NCBI GenBank assembly: GCA_017557785.1
Contig: JAFYYA010000050.1
Coordinates: 78,587 to 142,586, forward strand
Origin: Salinivirgaceae bacterium
GTDB taxonomy: Bacteria > Bacteroidota > Bacteroidia > Bacteroidales > SZUA-534
Direction of reading: 5' to 3'
DNA: 64,000 nt
Shown: in pieces, positions 1-9,329 of the stretch
Layout of the letters: the number at the start of each line of letters is the position of its first letter
Position numbering within the stretch: position 1 is the first letter of the stretch
Program-made: the position numbers and the translations under genes
Notes under the pieces: generated by a model
The model's input: the letters and a program-made list of their open reading frames with translations, nothing else
Databases searched by the model: none
What the model was told of the DNA's origin: nothing

Positions 1-81
1 ATCGCGAAAGCGGCTATTGATGGTGAAAAAAATGTTGTTTTTCTTTTGTCAACATCGGTATCGCAAAAAATTATATATTAG
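1..81 (+). CDS. Possible 3' end of a gene cut by the window edge
   Basis: Frame 1 is open from the first base and ends at a TAG at 79-81, giving 26 residues that end in KIIY. No family can be recognised from so short a tail. It lies 23 bases upstream of the next start, so it could be the last part of a gene in the same operon. It could equally be chance open frame in an intergenic region. Confidence 0.2.
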   Translation: MAKAAIDGEKNVVFLLSTSVSQKIIY

Positions 82-104
82 TGAGTTTTTAAAAAATTAC
101 AATT

Positions 105-377
105 ATGGCAAGTATTAGAGATTTAAAAAGCGACGTAAAGTATTTAGTTTCAGAAATAGTTTCTGATTGCAGCAATGTCATTGTTCTTCATCCGGAAAAG
201 AAGGACGACGTGGTGAGTCTGATTGAAAAGGCTCTCGACATTCTTGATTCGAGCCTGAACAAAATCAACGAAGGAAACGGCAAGGACAAGGCATATTTCA
301 ATGGTATCAAAAACGAAGCGATTGCCGCTGCCGACGACATCTACAACAAATTGCGTGAGATTGTGGGCGCAAAATAA
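105..377 (+). CDS. Small conserved hypothetical protein (90 aa)
   Basis: The product is a short, soluble, charged protein with no signal peptide and no membrane segment. The sequence looks almost wholly helical: a hydrophobic helix around residues 8-28, a second around 38-55 and a third around 65-88. It starts at ATG after an A/T-rich leader. It lies only 12 bases upstream of the purine nucleoside phosphorylase gene, so the two are probably co-transcribed. I recall small helical proteins of this kind near such genes in Bacteroidales, but no function is known to me. That it is a real gene is supported by coding-like codon use and the tight operon spacing. Confidence 0.75.
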   Translation: MASIRDLKSDVKYLVSEIVSDCSNVIVLHPEKKDDVVSLIEKALDILDSSLNKINEGNGKDKAYFNGIKNEAIAAADDIYNKLREIVGAK

Positions 378-389
378 ATGCGTTGAACG

Positions 390-1205
390 ATGATTGAAGA
401 TTTCAAAAGAACAGCCGAATTCGTCTTGCAGGGGCTTAATTACAAGCCGCAGGTGGGAATTGTGCTGGGTAGTGGTCTGGGCGGTTTGGGCGACAAAATA
501 AAAGTTGATAAATCAATTGCTTACAAAGACATTCCTGGCTTCCCGATTTCGACTGTCGATGGGCATAAGGGACAGTTGCTGCTGGGTTCGCTCGGCAACA
601 AGAAAGTGGTGGCAATGCAGGGGCGGTTCCATTACTACGAGAACTACGAGATGAACCAACTCACATTCCCCATCCGCGTGATGAAATTCCTGGGCATCGA
701 GATTCTGATTGTGTCGAACGCTTCGGGCGGAATCAACCCCACGTTCAAGGTTGGCGACATTATGGTCATCCGCGACCACATCAACAATTTCCCCGAAAAT
801 CCGCTGCGCGGCTACAACTATCACGAACTGGGCCCGCGTTTCCCCGATATGAGCAAGACCTACGACGGCGAACTCATTTCGCGCGCGCACAAAATTGCCG
901 AACGGCACGGAATCAAACTGCAAGAAGGCGTGTACATTGGCAGCCCTGGCCCGACGCTTGAGACGCCTGCCGAATACAAGATGTTCCGCATCTGGGGCGC
1001 CGACGCCACTGGAATGTCGACTGTGCCCGAAGTGATTGTGGCCCATCATATGGGAATCCGCGTTCTTGGCCTGTCGATAATCACCAACACCGACAAGCCC
1101 GCAACGCCCGATGGCGAGACCACGCACGACGAAGTTCAGGACGTGGCAGGCCGCGTTGAACCGCAAATGACAACAATAATCACAGAACTTATAAACGAAC
1201 TGTAA
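390..1205 (+). CDS. punA: Purine nucleoside phosphorylase, trimeric type I
   Basis: The enzyme cleaves inosine and guanosine with phosphate to the free base and ribose-1-phosphate, in cytoplasmic purine salvage. The 271-residue length is usual for the low-mass trimeric family. Visible motifs are the glycine-rich phosphate loop GIVLGSGLGGL at residues 23-33, the GRFHYYENY segment, the purine-site region TLETPAEY with its glutamate, the GMSTVPE signature, and the ITN asparagine near residue 243 that selects 6-oxopurines. It follows the 90-residue gene by 12 bases. The start at 390 gives an N-terminus that aligns well with the family. The family assignment is secure; substrate preference is taken from the family. 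Confidence 0.95.
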   Translation: MIEDFKRTAEFVLQGLNYKPQVGIVLGSGLGGLGDKIKVDKSIAYKDIPGFPISTVDGHKGQLLLGSLGNKKVVAMQGRFHYYENYEMNQLTFPIRVMKFLGIEILIVSNASGGINPTFKVGDIMVIRDHINNFPENPLRGYNYHELGPRFPDMSKTYDGELISRAHKIAERHGIKLQEGVYIGSPGPTLETPAEYKMFRIWGADATGMSTVPEVIVAHHMGIRVLGLSIITNTDKPATPDGETTHDEVQDVAGRVEPQMTTIITELINEL

Positions 1206-1247
1206 TCTGATACAGAGTTGATAATCTGCGATTTAAGTCGAGATAAA

Positions 1248-4091
1248 ATGAGAACAGCAATGAGCCATACAAAAATCAGGCGGTTGCTGTTCTTGTTTTT
1301 TGCGCTTTTCGCGATGTCGGCGCAAGGCCAATTCTACGATAGCGGTCAGGACCGTTTCCGCAGGCTATCTTACATCAGGACAGCGCATTTCGACGTGATT
1401 TTTCCGCAGAGCGAAACGGCGCTGGGGCAAATCTACGCCAACAATCTTGAGCAGGCTTACAAGTTCGGCGGCAAAACGCTCGACTGGCAGCCGCGAAGGG
1501 TTCCTGCCGTGCTGTTCACTTCGTCGGCGTACGCCAATGGCGAAGTGGCTTGGGCGCCGCGGCGGATGAACTTGCTCACAACGGCTTCGCCCGATAACTA
1601 CCAACACGTTTGGAATCAGCAACTTGTGCTGCACGAATTCCGCCACGTGGTGCAAACCGATATGCTGAATCAGGGCGCATCGCGGTTTTTCAGCATCTTG
1701 CTCGGCGAGCAGTACACAGGGCTTCTGCTCGGGCTGCACGTGCCTTACTGGTTTTTGGAAGGCGATGCTGTGGCGTACGAAACGGGCGCTTCAACATCGG
1801 GGCGCGGGCGCACGGGCGATTTCACCAACCGTCTGGCCGCACAGGTGGCGCAGAAGGGCGTTTTCAGTTATCAGAAAGCAATGTTCGGCTCGTTTGCCGA
1901 CAATGTGCCAACGCGCTATCATCTTGGCTATCAACTAATAAGTTATGGTCGGCAGCAATATGGCGCACAACTTTGGCCGAATGCGATGACACGAGTGGCG
2001 CGCCACCCGATTGCGCTGCGACCGTTTGGCCGAGGAATACGCGAAACCACTGGTTTAAAGGAAGTTGAGTTCTATCGTGCGGCACTTCAACCGCTTGCCA
2101 CGGGCCCGAAAAACGCCGCCCCCGACAATGCCCGACTGCTTACAAAGCCAACGCCGCGCGACTACACAAGTTATTTTGTGCCGCAGAAAAATGCACAGGG
2201 TGAGGTTGTGGCCTTACGCGAGCAACTGTCTGATATTCCGTCATTTGTAGTAATTGACACCACCAAACACCGCGTCAGAAAAATCACCCGACCTGGGCCG
2301 ATGAACATCAAGCATTTCTCAACATCGGGCAACTTGTTGGTTTGGAATCAGTTGCGCTACACTCGTTGGGAAAATGCCAACCACAGTCAGATTGTGACTT
2401 ACGACCTTGACCGTCAACGAAAACGCACTCTGGTTCGCCGTGGGCGGTACTACGGCTCAACGCTTTCGCACTCGGCAACTCAAATAGCGTCAATCAGTTA
2501 TAGCGATTCATCACAGTGGGCTGTCGAACTTCACAACCTTGACGGCAGTCGGGCGGCGCGGTTTCAAACGGGCAATTCCGTGCCTGTGCGCGTGGCTTGG
2601 TCCGACGATGATAAACGGCTGGCTTACATTGCGATAGAGCAGGATAGCAAGTCGGTTTCGGTGATTGATTTGGAACACCACACCATCGACACCGTGCTGC
2701 CACAAATCAACGATGACATCTCGAATCTACTGTTCTGCGGCAACAAACTCTATATGACTGGCAACCACAACGGCAACACCGCCTGGTATGCTTACAGCCT
2801 GACTGACAGTACTTTCGGCGTTGTGGCTGAAAGTCCGTTCGGGGTGGGCACAGGCAGCGTGAACGGCGACAGCCTGCTGTTCACTTACTACACCGCCGAT
2901 GGCTTTCAGATTGCTGAAAAACAGATTGATAGACTTACTAAAACTGAAATGCCGACGGCCATTGTAAACAGTCAGACGCAAGCGCTCGCCGAACAAGAGC
3001 AAAGGGTTGTTTTCGGCGGCGATAGCGTGTATAAAGTACAGCGTTACAGCCGTTTGGCGCATCTGCTCAACATTCACAGTTGGGGACCGCTCTCGGTGCG
3101 GATTGACGATTCGGAAGTTGGTCCTGGCTTGACCATAATGTCGCAAGACGCACTTTCCACATCGTTCCTAACGGCTGGTTATCAATGGCTTACCGCTGAA
3201 AGCAAAGACGATTATTTCCTTGAATACCGCTACAAGGGCTTTTTTCCGATAATCGGTGCGCGTGGCGACATCTATAAGTTTAAGGCACAGCAAGAAACGA
3301 ACAAAGGCAACATTACGATTGACGTTTTGCGGAAACGCGGTGTGGCGTTTTTACAAGTGCCTATGACGCTGAAAACTAGCGTTTTCACCACATCGCTTAC
3401 AGCGCAAGCATCATACCAATATCTAAACACAGAATTAAACTACGATGACTACGACCGCCGCGGCCGCCGCGTGAGCAACTCTCGCGACACCACCGACCAT
3501 ACACTGGGCTATTGCCTTTATTTTCAATCGTTAAGGCGGCTTGCACACCGCGATTTGCAGTCGCGATGGGGCATCGTTCTTCGCGGCGACTACCATCACT
3601 ACATCGACCAGCCCGAAAACCATCAAATTGCGGCGCAGGCGTGGCTCTATCTGCCAGGACCGTACCGCAACCAGGGCATTACGATTTATGGCGGCTGGCA
3701 GGAAAACAACCGTAACAATCTTGTATTCAATTCGTTGGTACTTTATCCGCGTGGTTACAAAGCGGTGCCGAACACTCGGCTCAAAACATTAATGATATCG
3801 TACTGTGGACCGCTTTTCTATCCCGATTTGAGTATCGGCAGTGCGCTGTATATCAAGCGAATAAAAGGTAAACTCTTTTGTGATTTCGCCGAAGCCGTCA
3901 ACGAAGGAAAAACCACATCAATGCGCTCAACAGGCTACGACCTGACGGTCGATTTCCACATCTATCGCTTTGCGGTGCCCATCTCGGCTGGTATGCGATA
4001 TGCCCACTGTTTGACGCTGAACGACAATTACTTCGGTTTGCTGCTTTCGATGAATTTCAGCGGATTGTTCGGCCAATCGCCACGTGAATAG
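1248..4091 (+). CDS. Secreted HExxH peptidase-like protein with beta-propeller and C-terminal barrel
   Basis: A signal peptide (RRLLFLFFALFAMSAQGQF) is followed by a peptidase-MA-like domain. The zinc motif HEFRH falls at about residues 129-133, and a downstream WFLEGDAVAYE segment supplies the likely third ligand, Glu171. The middle part, about residues 300-600, has repeated propeller-type strands of the TolB/WD40 kind. The last 250 residues alternate aromatic and polar residues like an outer-membrane beta-barrel and end in an amphipathic strand. The frame is open upstream to a TTG at 1218, but ATG 1248 or 1260 places the signal peptide correctly; I chose 1248. It follows punA closely. Substrate and exact role are unknown. 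The architecture points to a cell-surface protein of Bacteroidetes. Confidence 0.8.
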   Translation: MRTAMSHTKIRRLLFLFFALFAMSAQGQFYDSGQDRFRRLSYIRTAHFDVIFPQSETALGQIYANNLEQAYKFGGKTLDWQPRRVPAVLFTSSAYANGEVAWAPRRMNLLTTASPDNYQHVWNQQLVLHEFRHVVQTDMLNQGASRFFSILLGEQYTGLLLGLHVPYWFLEGDAVAYETGASTSGRGRTGDFTNRLAAQVAQKGVFSYQKAMFGSFADNVPTRYHLGYQLISYGRQQYGAQLWPNAMTRVARHPIALRPFGRGIRETTGLKEVEFYRAALQPLATGPKNAAPDNARLLTKPTPRDYTSYFVPQKNAQGEVVALREQLSDIPSFVVIDTTKHRVRKITRPGPMNIKHFSTSGNLLVWNQLRYTRWENANHSQIVTYDLDRQRKRTLVRRGRYYGSTLSHSATQIASISYSDSSQWAVELHNLDGSRAARFQTGNSVPVRVAWSDDDKRLAYIAIEQDSKSVSVIDLEHHTIDTVLPQINDDISNLLFCGNKLYMTGNHNGNTAWYAYSLTDSTFGVVAESPFGVGTGSVNGDSLLFTYYTADGFQIAEKQIDRLTKTEMPTAIVNSQTQALAEQEQRVVFGGDSVYKVQRYSRLAHLLNIHSWGPLSVRIDDSEVGPGLTIMSQDALSTSFLTAGYQWLTAESKDDYFLEYRYKGFFPIIGARGDIYKFKAQQETNKGNITIDVLRKRGVAFLQVPMTLKTSVFTTSLTAQASYQYLNTELNYDDYDRRGRRVSNSRDTTDHTLGYCLYFQSLRRLAHRDLQSRWGIVLRGDYHHYIDQPENHQIAAQAWLYLPGPYRNQGITIYGGWQENNRNNLVFNSLVLYPRGYKAVPNTRLKTLMISYCGPLFYPDLSIGSALYIKRIKGKLFCDFAEAVNEGKTTSMRSTGYDLTVDFHIYRFAVPISAGMRYAHCLTLNDNYFGLLLSMNFSGLFGQSPRE

Positions 4092-4123
4092 TAAGTGAAA
4101 AACGTACAATCTAACGGCTTTTC

Positions 4124-4153
4124 TTGCTCAAATCCTACATTTATCTACTTTTA
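4124..4153 (+). promoter_or_regulatory. Bacteroidetes-type promoter of the symporter operon
   Basis: TTG at 4124-4126, a 19-base spacer, then TACTTTTA at 4146-4153, one base from the TAnnTTTG consensus. Initiation near 4160 would leave a leader of about 30 bases before the small ORF at 4192. Confidence 0.45.
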
Positions 4154-4191
4154 TGGACTTTTTTAAACATCAATTTTAATACGATTTAGCA

Positions 4192-4314
4192 ATGTTTGGA
4201 ATTTCCGACCCTGGTATCTGGATTGTCTATCTGCTGTCGATTTTATGCGTGATAGGCTCGATAATTTTTGGCATAAAGTATTGGAACAAAGAAGACGATG
4301 CCGACAATCTTTAG
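4192..4314 (+). CDS. Symporter small accessory protein (40 aa, single TM)
   Basis: This 40-residue ORF begins MFGISDPGIW, has one hydrophobic helix (about residues 9-30), then a charged tail KYWNKEDDADNL. Small proteins with an F-G-x-x-D-P-W/G-I-W start followed by one transmembrane helix are known as accessory proteins encoded just upstream of sodium:solute symporters. The position fits: the symporter starts 23 bases downstream. The likely role is assembly or stability of the symporter in the inner membrane; this is family knowledge, not shown by the sequence. It is short enough to be missed by usual gene calling, but the codons look coding and the family pattern is recognisable. Confidence 0.85.
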   Translation: MFGISDPGIWIVYLLSILCVIGSIIFGIKYWNKEDDADNL

Positions 4315-4337
4315 TATTAACTATCAATAATTTATAG

Positions 4338-5936
4338 ATGGAAAATTTTTCGATGTATATGATTGTGATGGTCTACTTCCTGGCCATCGCGTTTTTGGGA
4401 TTTTTGGGCTATAAGAAGACGAAAAACTCAAAGGATTTCTTGATTGGCGGCGGCGAGATGAACCCCATCGTGATGTCGCTCTCGTATGGCGCAACGTTCA
4501 TATCTGCTTCAGCCATAGTGGGTTTCGGCGGTGTGGCCGCAACCTTCGGAATGGGCATTCAGTGGCTGATGTTCCTGAATATGTTTGTGGGCGTGGTCAT
4601 CGCGTTCATCATCTTCGGACGGCCAACGCGTCGCATCGGCGCGAAACTGCACGCCACATCGTTCGCCCACTTCCTTGGTGCTTACTACAACTCAAAGAGA
4701 ATCAGAGTTTTTGCAGCATCGGTCATCTTCCTTTGTATGCCACTCTACGCTGCGGCAGTGCTTCGCGGCGGCGTGTTCTGTATGCAGGAAGTGTTCGGAA
4801 TCAGTTTCGACCTTTCTTTGCTGATTTTCACCGTGATAGTTGCATCGTATGTGATGGCTGGCGGTATGAAGGGTGTGATGTACACCGATGCCCTGCAGGC
4901 CGTGATAATGTTCATATGTATGGGCGTGCTGGTTTTCGGCGTTTACAAGGCTCTGCATATGGGCTTCGGCGAAGCCAACCGTGCGCTCGAAGCAATGTCG
5001 GACCGCGTGCCCGAGAAACTTGCCGCTATCGGTCACCAGGGCTGGACGGCAATGCCGCGCTTCGGGTCGCAGCAATGGTTCACGCTTGTCACATCGATGA
5101 TTATGGGCGTGGGCATCGGCTGCCTTGCGCAACCGCAATTGGTTGTCCGCTTTATGACCGTCAACAGCACAAAGAAACTGAACCAAGGCGTTGCCATCGG
5201 CTGCGTGTTCCTGATTATCACCGTTGGCGTGATTTACCACGTTGGCGCACTCTCGAACCTTTATTTCCTGCAAAACGATGGCAAAATCGCCGCAGCAATG
5301 GTTGACGCATCCGACAAGATTATTCCGTATTTCATTGGCCGCGTGATGCCGACTTGGTTCGTGACCATCTTTATGCTCTGCATTCTGTCGGCAAGTATGT
5401 CGACGTTGAGCGCGCAGTTCCACACAATGGGCGCGTCGGCTGGCGGCGACATCTACGGCACTTACATCAATTCGGGCCGTCGCCTGAACCGCGAGCACAA
5501 AGACCGTATGACCATTATGATTCGTCTGGCGGTTTTGGTTTCGATACTCATCAGTTACGTAATTTGCTTTGTATTAGGCGAAAGCAGCGACTCGCCAGTC
5601 ATCGCCATCAGCACATCGCTCTTTATGGGCATCTGCGCTTCGGCGTTCCTGCCGTCGTACTTCTGCGCTCTCTACTGGAAACGTGTGACTAAGCAAGGCG
5701 CTTTCGCGAGTATGATTGTGGGCGTGGTGGTGACCATTCTGCTGCTGCTGTTCATCCACGCCAAAGAAGCCACGGCGCTTGGCGTCTGCAAGGCTCTGTT
5801 CGGCACCGATGTGCTCATCACTGATGGTATGATGAAATTCATTGACCCGATTATGTTCGCCTTCCCGCTCTCGTGCATCACCATTGTTGTGGTTAGTCTG
5901 CTGACGGGGAAGAAGAAAAAGAAGATTGCCGCATAA
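4338..5936 (+). CDS. Sodium:solute symporter (SSS family)
   Basis: A 532-residue integral membrane protein with about 13 hydrophobic helices, the size and pattern of the SSS/LeuT-fold family. The N-terminal GGGEMNPIVMSLSYGATFIS segment matches the SSS region where helix 1 and the sodium site lie. A conserved glycine-rich run with GGMKGVMYTDALQAVIM also fits. The C-terminus is a basic GKKKKKIAA tail. The solute cannot be read from the sequence; organic acids, sugars or pantothenate-like compounds are all carried by this family. It is preceded by the 40-residue accessory gene and followed by a strong terminator, so these two genes probably form one operon. Confidence 0.92.
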   Translation: MENFSMYMIVMVYFLAIAFLGFLGYKKTKNSKDFLIGGGEMNPIVMSLSYGATFISASAIVGFGGVAATFGMGIQWLMFLNMFVGVVIAFIIFGRPTRRIGAKLHATSFAHFLGAYYNSKRIRVFAASVIFLCMPLYAAAVLRGGVFCMQEVFGISFDLSLLIFTVIVASYVMAGGMKGVMYTDALQAVIMFICMGVLVFGVYKALHMGFGEANRALEAMSDRVPEKLAAIGHQGWTAMPRFGSQQWFTLVTSMIMGVGIGCLAQPQLVVRFMTVNSTKKLNQGVAIGCVFLIITVGVIYHVGALSNLYFLQNDGKIAAAMVDASDKIIPYFIGRVMPTWFVTIFMLCILSASMSTLSAQFHTMGASAGGDIYGTYINSGRRLNREHKDRMTIMIRLAVLVSILISYVICFVLGESSDSPVIAISTSLFMGICASAFLPSYFCALYWKRVTKQGAFASMIVGVVVTILLLLFIHAKEATALGVCKALFGTDVLITDGMMKFIDPIMFAFPLSCITIVVVSLLTGKKKKKIAA

Positions 5937-5971
5937 TAAACTAGCAGTCAATCTGCAGTTTACAAATCATT

Positions 5972-6008
5972 CCAGCAATTCCGAAATTCGGGGTTGCTGG
6001 ATTTTTTT
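5972..6008 (+). terminator. Rho-independent terminator after the symporter gene
   Basis: Arms CCAGCAA and TTGCTGG enclose a smaller CCGAA/TTCGG hairpin and are followed by a run of T. Confidence 0.8.
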
Positions 6009-6102
6009 GTGGAAAAACTCAAATTACAAGCCAATTACAGAATAAATGTTATCTTGCTTTGCTGTGCGATTTGAATTTAATGCATAGCGAAACCGATTGT
6101 CG

Positions 6103-7860
6103 ATGAGTAAATTATATAAATCGATTCCTTACGTTGCTGTGGCGCTTGCCGTGTACGCCTTTTACGCTTTCGCTTATGGCGCGACGTTGCAGTACGGCGA
6201 GCAATACCAACTTTTTCAGTCCACAACAGGCTATTTTCTCGGCCTGCTTGCCCGTCCAGGCGGATTGGCAATGTATGTCGGTCGGTTTCTGACGCAGTTT
6301 TTCATAATCCCGCTAGTGGGGGCCATATTTATTTCGATGCTGTCGACTGGGATATTTGCTTGCGTGCTGCGTCTTTCAAAATCAAGCAAATACGGTTGTC
6401 AGATGGCGGTTCTGGTGGCCTTGTTGTCGGCTTGCATTTTGCTCGATAGGCAGACGCTGCTCAACGGGCTGGTTTGTATTTCGATAGGATGCTTTATTTT
6501 GCTATTAATCAACTCGATAAAAAACGATAGGTTAGTTGCCGCACTGCTTCCGATAATTGTTTTTGCCACATATTGGATTGCTGACGGAATTCCCGCGGCG
6601 ATTGTTGCGGGATACGTGCTTTGCAATTATTTCGTGGCGCAAAAAGATAAATCACTATTGGTCAGTGCTTTAATCTCGCTGCTGATAGTTGTTGCGTCAC
6701 CATTTATGGCGCGTCAACTGTTTGGTGTTCAACTAAATGCAACGCGCGCCTTCTTAGGGGCCGATTATTCGCGATATGTGATTTTTCTGCCGACGCTGCC
6801 AATCGTCATTGGCTGTCTTTTGGCCTTTCTACCGATAATCGACAAATTGTTGAACAGCAACTTTTTGCAAAAGTTTGACAAGCCTTCTCGTCATTTTTCT
6901 ATTTCATCAGTAACCGTCTGGATATTAGCGTTTTCAGTTGTAAGTGCAGTTTTTGCTAGCAATGTTGATTTCAATACCAATCGCAAGTGCGCCATTGAAT
7001 ATAATGTGCGGACGCAGAATTGGAAGAAGGCTGTCGAAATTGCTGACAATGAGCAAGAAATTGATGCCTTGACAATGTCGTATATCAATCTGGCTCTGGC
7101 CAAAACCAATCGGCTGGGCGAAAAGATGTTCGCTTACAAGCAGATTGGCTCATTGGGGTTGATTCCTGATTTCGAGACAGATAGCGACGTGTCAATGGCT
7201 TTGAGCGAGATTTATTACCATTTGGGATTCATCAATTTTGCCGAGCGTTTTGCTTTTGAAGCCGCCAAAGCCAGCCCCGACTACCAGGAAAGCGTTCGTG
7301 CGGTCAAGCGGCTTGCCGAGACGAACATCATCAAAAAGAACTATCCGCTGGCTCGCAAGTATCTTGCAATGCTCGAAAACACAACGTTTTACGCCAAATG
7401 GGCACAAAAATGTCGTCGCGCCATCGACAGCAATCGCACCGATGAAAATGCCGAATGGGCGCAACTGAGAAGTTTTCGGAATGCCAGCGACTATTATTAC
7501 ACTGAAAGAGAGAAAGATGCAATGCTGTTTGATAAATTCTCGATGAACCAGAATAATCGGTTGGCCTACGAGTATCTGATGACTTTCTATCTGTTAAACA
7601 AAGATATAGAGCACTTTATGCAATATGCCGAGTATGGCGGGCGTTTCTATGGCATTGCGTTCCCGCGGGCGTTCCGCGAAGCGGCCATTTTCCATCTGCG
7701 AATGACGAACCCCGAAGCGGTGAAGGATTTCGGCACGGCCGACCGCCTGATGCTCGACAAATTCTACGAGTTCGGCAAAATTTACAACGCCAACCATCAC
7801 GATTCGCGTCTGGCCGCACGTTTTGGCGACACCTATTGGTTTTATCTGTTTAACGAATGA
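6103..7860 (+). CDS. DUF6057-type membrane protein with C-terminal helical repeats
   Basis: The N-terminal half (about residues 1-290) has roughly ten hydrophobic helices. The C-terminal half, starting near the sequence NTNRKCAIEYNVRTQNWKKA, is a soluble array of helix pairs like TPR repeats, ending FGDTYWFYLFNE. This matches the architecture I associate with DUF6057 of Bacteroidales. An in-frame TTG lies at 6097, but ATG 6103 is the better start. The stop codon overlaps the ATGA start of the next gene, so the two are translationally coupled and probably work together. Function is unknown. The helical repeats most likely face the periplasm, given the partner is a lipoprotein. Confidence 0.75.
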   Translation: MSKLYKSIPYVAVALAVYAFYAFAYGATLQYGEQYQLFQSTTGYFLGLLARPGGLAMYVGRFLTQFFIIPLVGAIFISMLSTGIFACVLRLSKSSKYGCQMAVLVALLSACILLDRQTLLNGLVCISIGCFILLLINSIKNDRLVAALLPIIVFATYWIADGIPAAIVAGYVLCNYFVAQKDKSLLVSALISLLIVVASPFMARQLFGVQLNATRAFLGADYSRYVIFLPTLPIVIGCLLAFLPIIDKLLNSNFLQKFDKPSRHFSISSVTVWILAFSVVSAVFASNVDFNTNRKCAIEYNVRTQNWKKAVEIADNEQEIDALTMSYINLALAKTNRLGEKMFAYKQIGSLGLIPDFETDSDVSMALSEIYYHLGFINFAERFAFEAAKASPDYQESVRAVKRLAETNIIKKNYPLARKYLAMLENTTFYAKWAQKCRRAIDSNRTDENAEWAQLRSFRNASDYYYTEREKDAMLFDKFSMNQNNRLAYEYLMTFYLLNKDIEHFMQYAEYGGRFYGIAFPRAFREAAIFHLRMTNPEAVKDFGTADRLMLDKFYEFGKIYNANHHDSRLAARFGDTYWFYLFNE

Positions 7861-9326
7861 TGGCAATGAGAATAAATATTATAATCGTTTTATTGTCAAT
7901 GTTTTGTGCAGCGTGCAACGAACGAGTTGACCTTTCGGCAACTTCCGATGCGCTGCCGCCCGTAACGCCCGATTATGCGTCGGTGACAGTGCCTGTAAAC
8001 ATTGCCCCGCTTAACATTATGGCTGACGGCAAGGCCGAAAAAATCGACGTGACTATTTGTTCGTCAGACGGGAAAGCGGTTCTTCACTCGCAATCGGCAC
8101 AAGCCACAAGTTTCAACATTGCCGAATGGCATCGTCTGCTTGCCGAAAATATCGGTAAATCAATCGTTTACAAAGTAGCGATAAAAAAGAATGGCAAATG
8201 GACGCAATACAAACCTTTTGATATTTTTGTCAGCCCCGACAGTATCGATTACGGATTGGTTTACAGGCTGATAGCGCCTGGTTACGAGACATTTGCAAGT
8301 ATGGGCATCTATGAGCGCAATCTCTCAAACTTCGAGCAACGCACGATTGTTGAGAACAACTTGCTGCAGAACAACTGCGTCAACTGCCACTCGTTTTGCC
8401 AATGGAAAACCGACAAGATGAGCCTGCACGTCCGCGGTTCGCACGGCTGCACAATAATTCTGACGGACAATCAGTTGCAAGTTTATAACACCCGAACCGA
8501 CAGCACTCGCGGCAACTGCGTTTATCCGTCGTGGCACCCTGACGGCCGCCATATTGCCTATTCGGTGAACGAAACCCGACAGATTTTCCACGCCGCCAAT
8601 CCTAAGCGCATCGAAGTCATCGACCGCTGGTCGGATGTGGTTGTGCTTGATACCAAGACAAATACGCTCTCGAGTTCGCCGCTTTTGATGTCGAAAGACA
8701 AATTTGAGACGTTCCCTTATTTTTCACCCGACGGCAAATGGCTCTATTTCTGCAGCGCAAAAGCCGTTGATATGGACACCGCGCCCCAAAGCGTGCATTA
8801 CGACCTTTGCCGCATTGCTTTCGATAGCGAATTGGGTACGTTGGGCAATCAGGTAGATACGATTGTAAACGCTTCATCCATCGGCAAAAGCGTTTCGTTT
8901 CCGCGTCCGTCGCCCGATGGCAGGTTTGTGGCCTACACGCTTTCCGATTACGGGCAATTCTCAATCTGGCATCCCGAGTCTGACGTTTGGCTGCTCAATC
9001 TTTCCGATGGCACAACCCGCCGTCTCGACAACCTGAACAGCAATGATGTCGACAGTTATCATAGTTGGTCGTCTAACGGACGATGGATGGTGGTTTCGAG
9101 CCGCCGCGAGAACGGGTTGTTTACGCAGCCGTATTTTGCCCATATCGACACCTGCGGCAATGCAACAAAGGCTTTCCGTCTGCCGCTTCGTTCGCCCGCC
9201 GACTTCGACGAGATGTTCTACTCATTCAACGTTCCTGAATTTATTGCCGAGCCCATTCGGTTGAATGTCAGAGAATTGGAAAAGAAGGTTGAACGGCATG
9301 ATTTGAAGAAATTCACGTTTAAATAA
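7857..9326 (+). CDS. TolB-like beta-propeller lipoprotein with a CxxCH motif
   Basis: A lipoprotein signal (IVLLSMFCAAC, acylated Cys20) is followed by an Ig-like stretch and then a WD40/PD40 six-bladed propeller with repeated SPDGKW and HPDGRH motifs. At residues 174-178 lies CVNCH, the covalent haem c attachment motif, just before the propeller. The start overlaps the DUF6057 stop by ATGA. It is not the TolB of the Tol-Pal system: it lacks the TolB N-domain and is membrane anchored. Haem binding is possible but unproven; CxxCH can occur by chance or bind other metals. The DUF6057-propeller pair recurs in Bacteroidales in my recollection. Confidence 0.8.
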   Translation: MMAMRINIIIVLLSMFCAACNERVDLSATSDALPPVTPDYASVTVPVNIAPLNIMADGKAEKIDVTICSSDGKAVLHSQSAQATSFNIAEWHRLLAENIGKSIVYKVAIKKNGKWTQYKPFDIFVSPDSIDYGLVYRLIAPGYETFASMGIYERNLSNFEQRTIVENNLLQNNCVNCHSFCQWKTDKMSLHVRGSHGCTIILTDNQLQVYNTRTDSTRGNCVYPSWHPDGRHIAYSVNETRQIFHAANPKRIEVIDRWSDVVVLDTKTNTLSSSPLLMSKDKFETFPYFSPDGKWLYFCSAKAVDMDTAPQSVHYDLCRIAFDSELGTLGNQVDTIVNASSIGKSVSFPRPSPDGRFVAYTLSDYGQFSIWHPESDVWLLNLSDGTTRRLDNLNSNDVDSYHSWSSNGRWMVVSSRRENGLFTQPYFAHIDTCGNATKAFRLPLRSPADFDEMFYSFNVPEFIAEPIRLNVRELEKKVERHDLKKFTFK

Positions 9327-9329
9327 AAC

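Noticed and set aside
1-104. Riboswitch or RNA gene at the left edge
   Set aside because: No conserved stem or tail can be recognised in 104 bases.
7857-9326. TolB of the Tol-Pal system
   Set aside because: The gene has a lipobox, a CxxCH motif and no Tol-Pal neighbours; only the propeller is similar.
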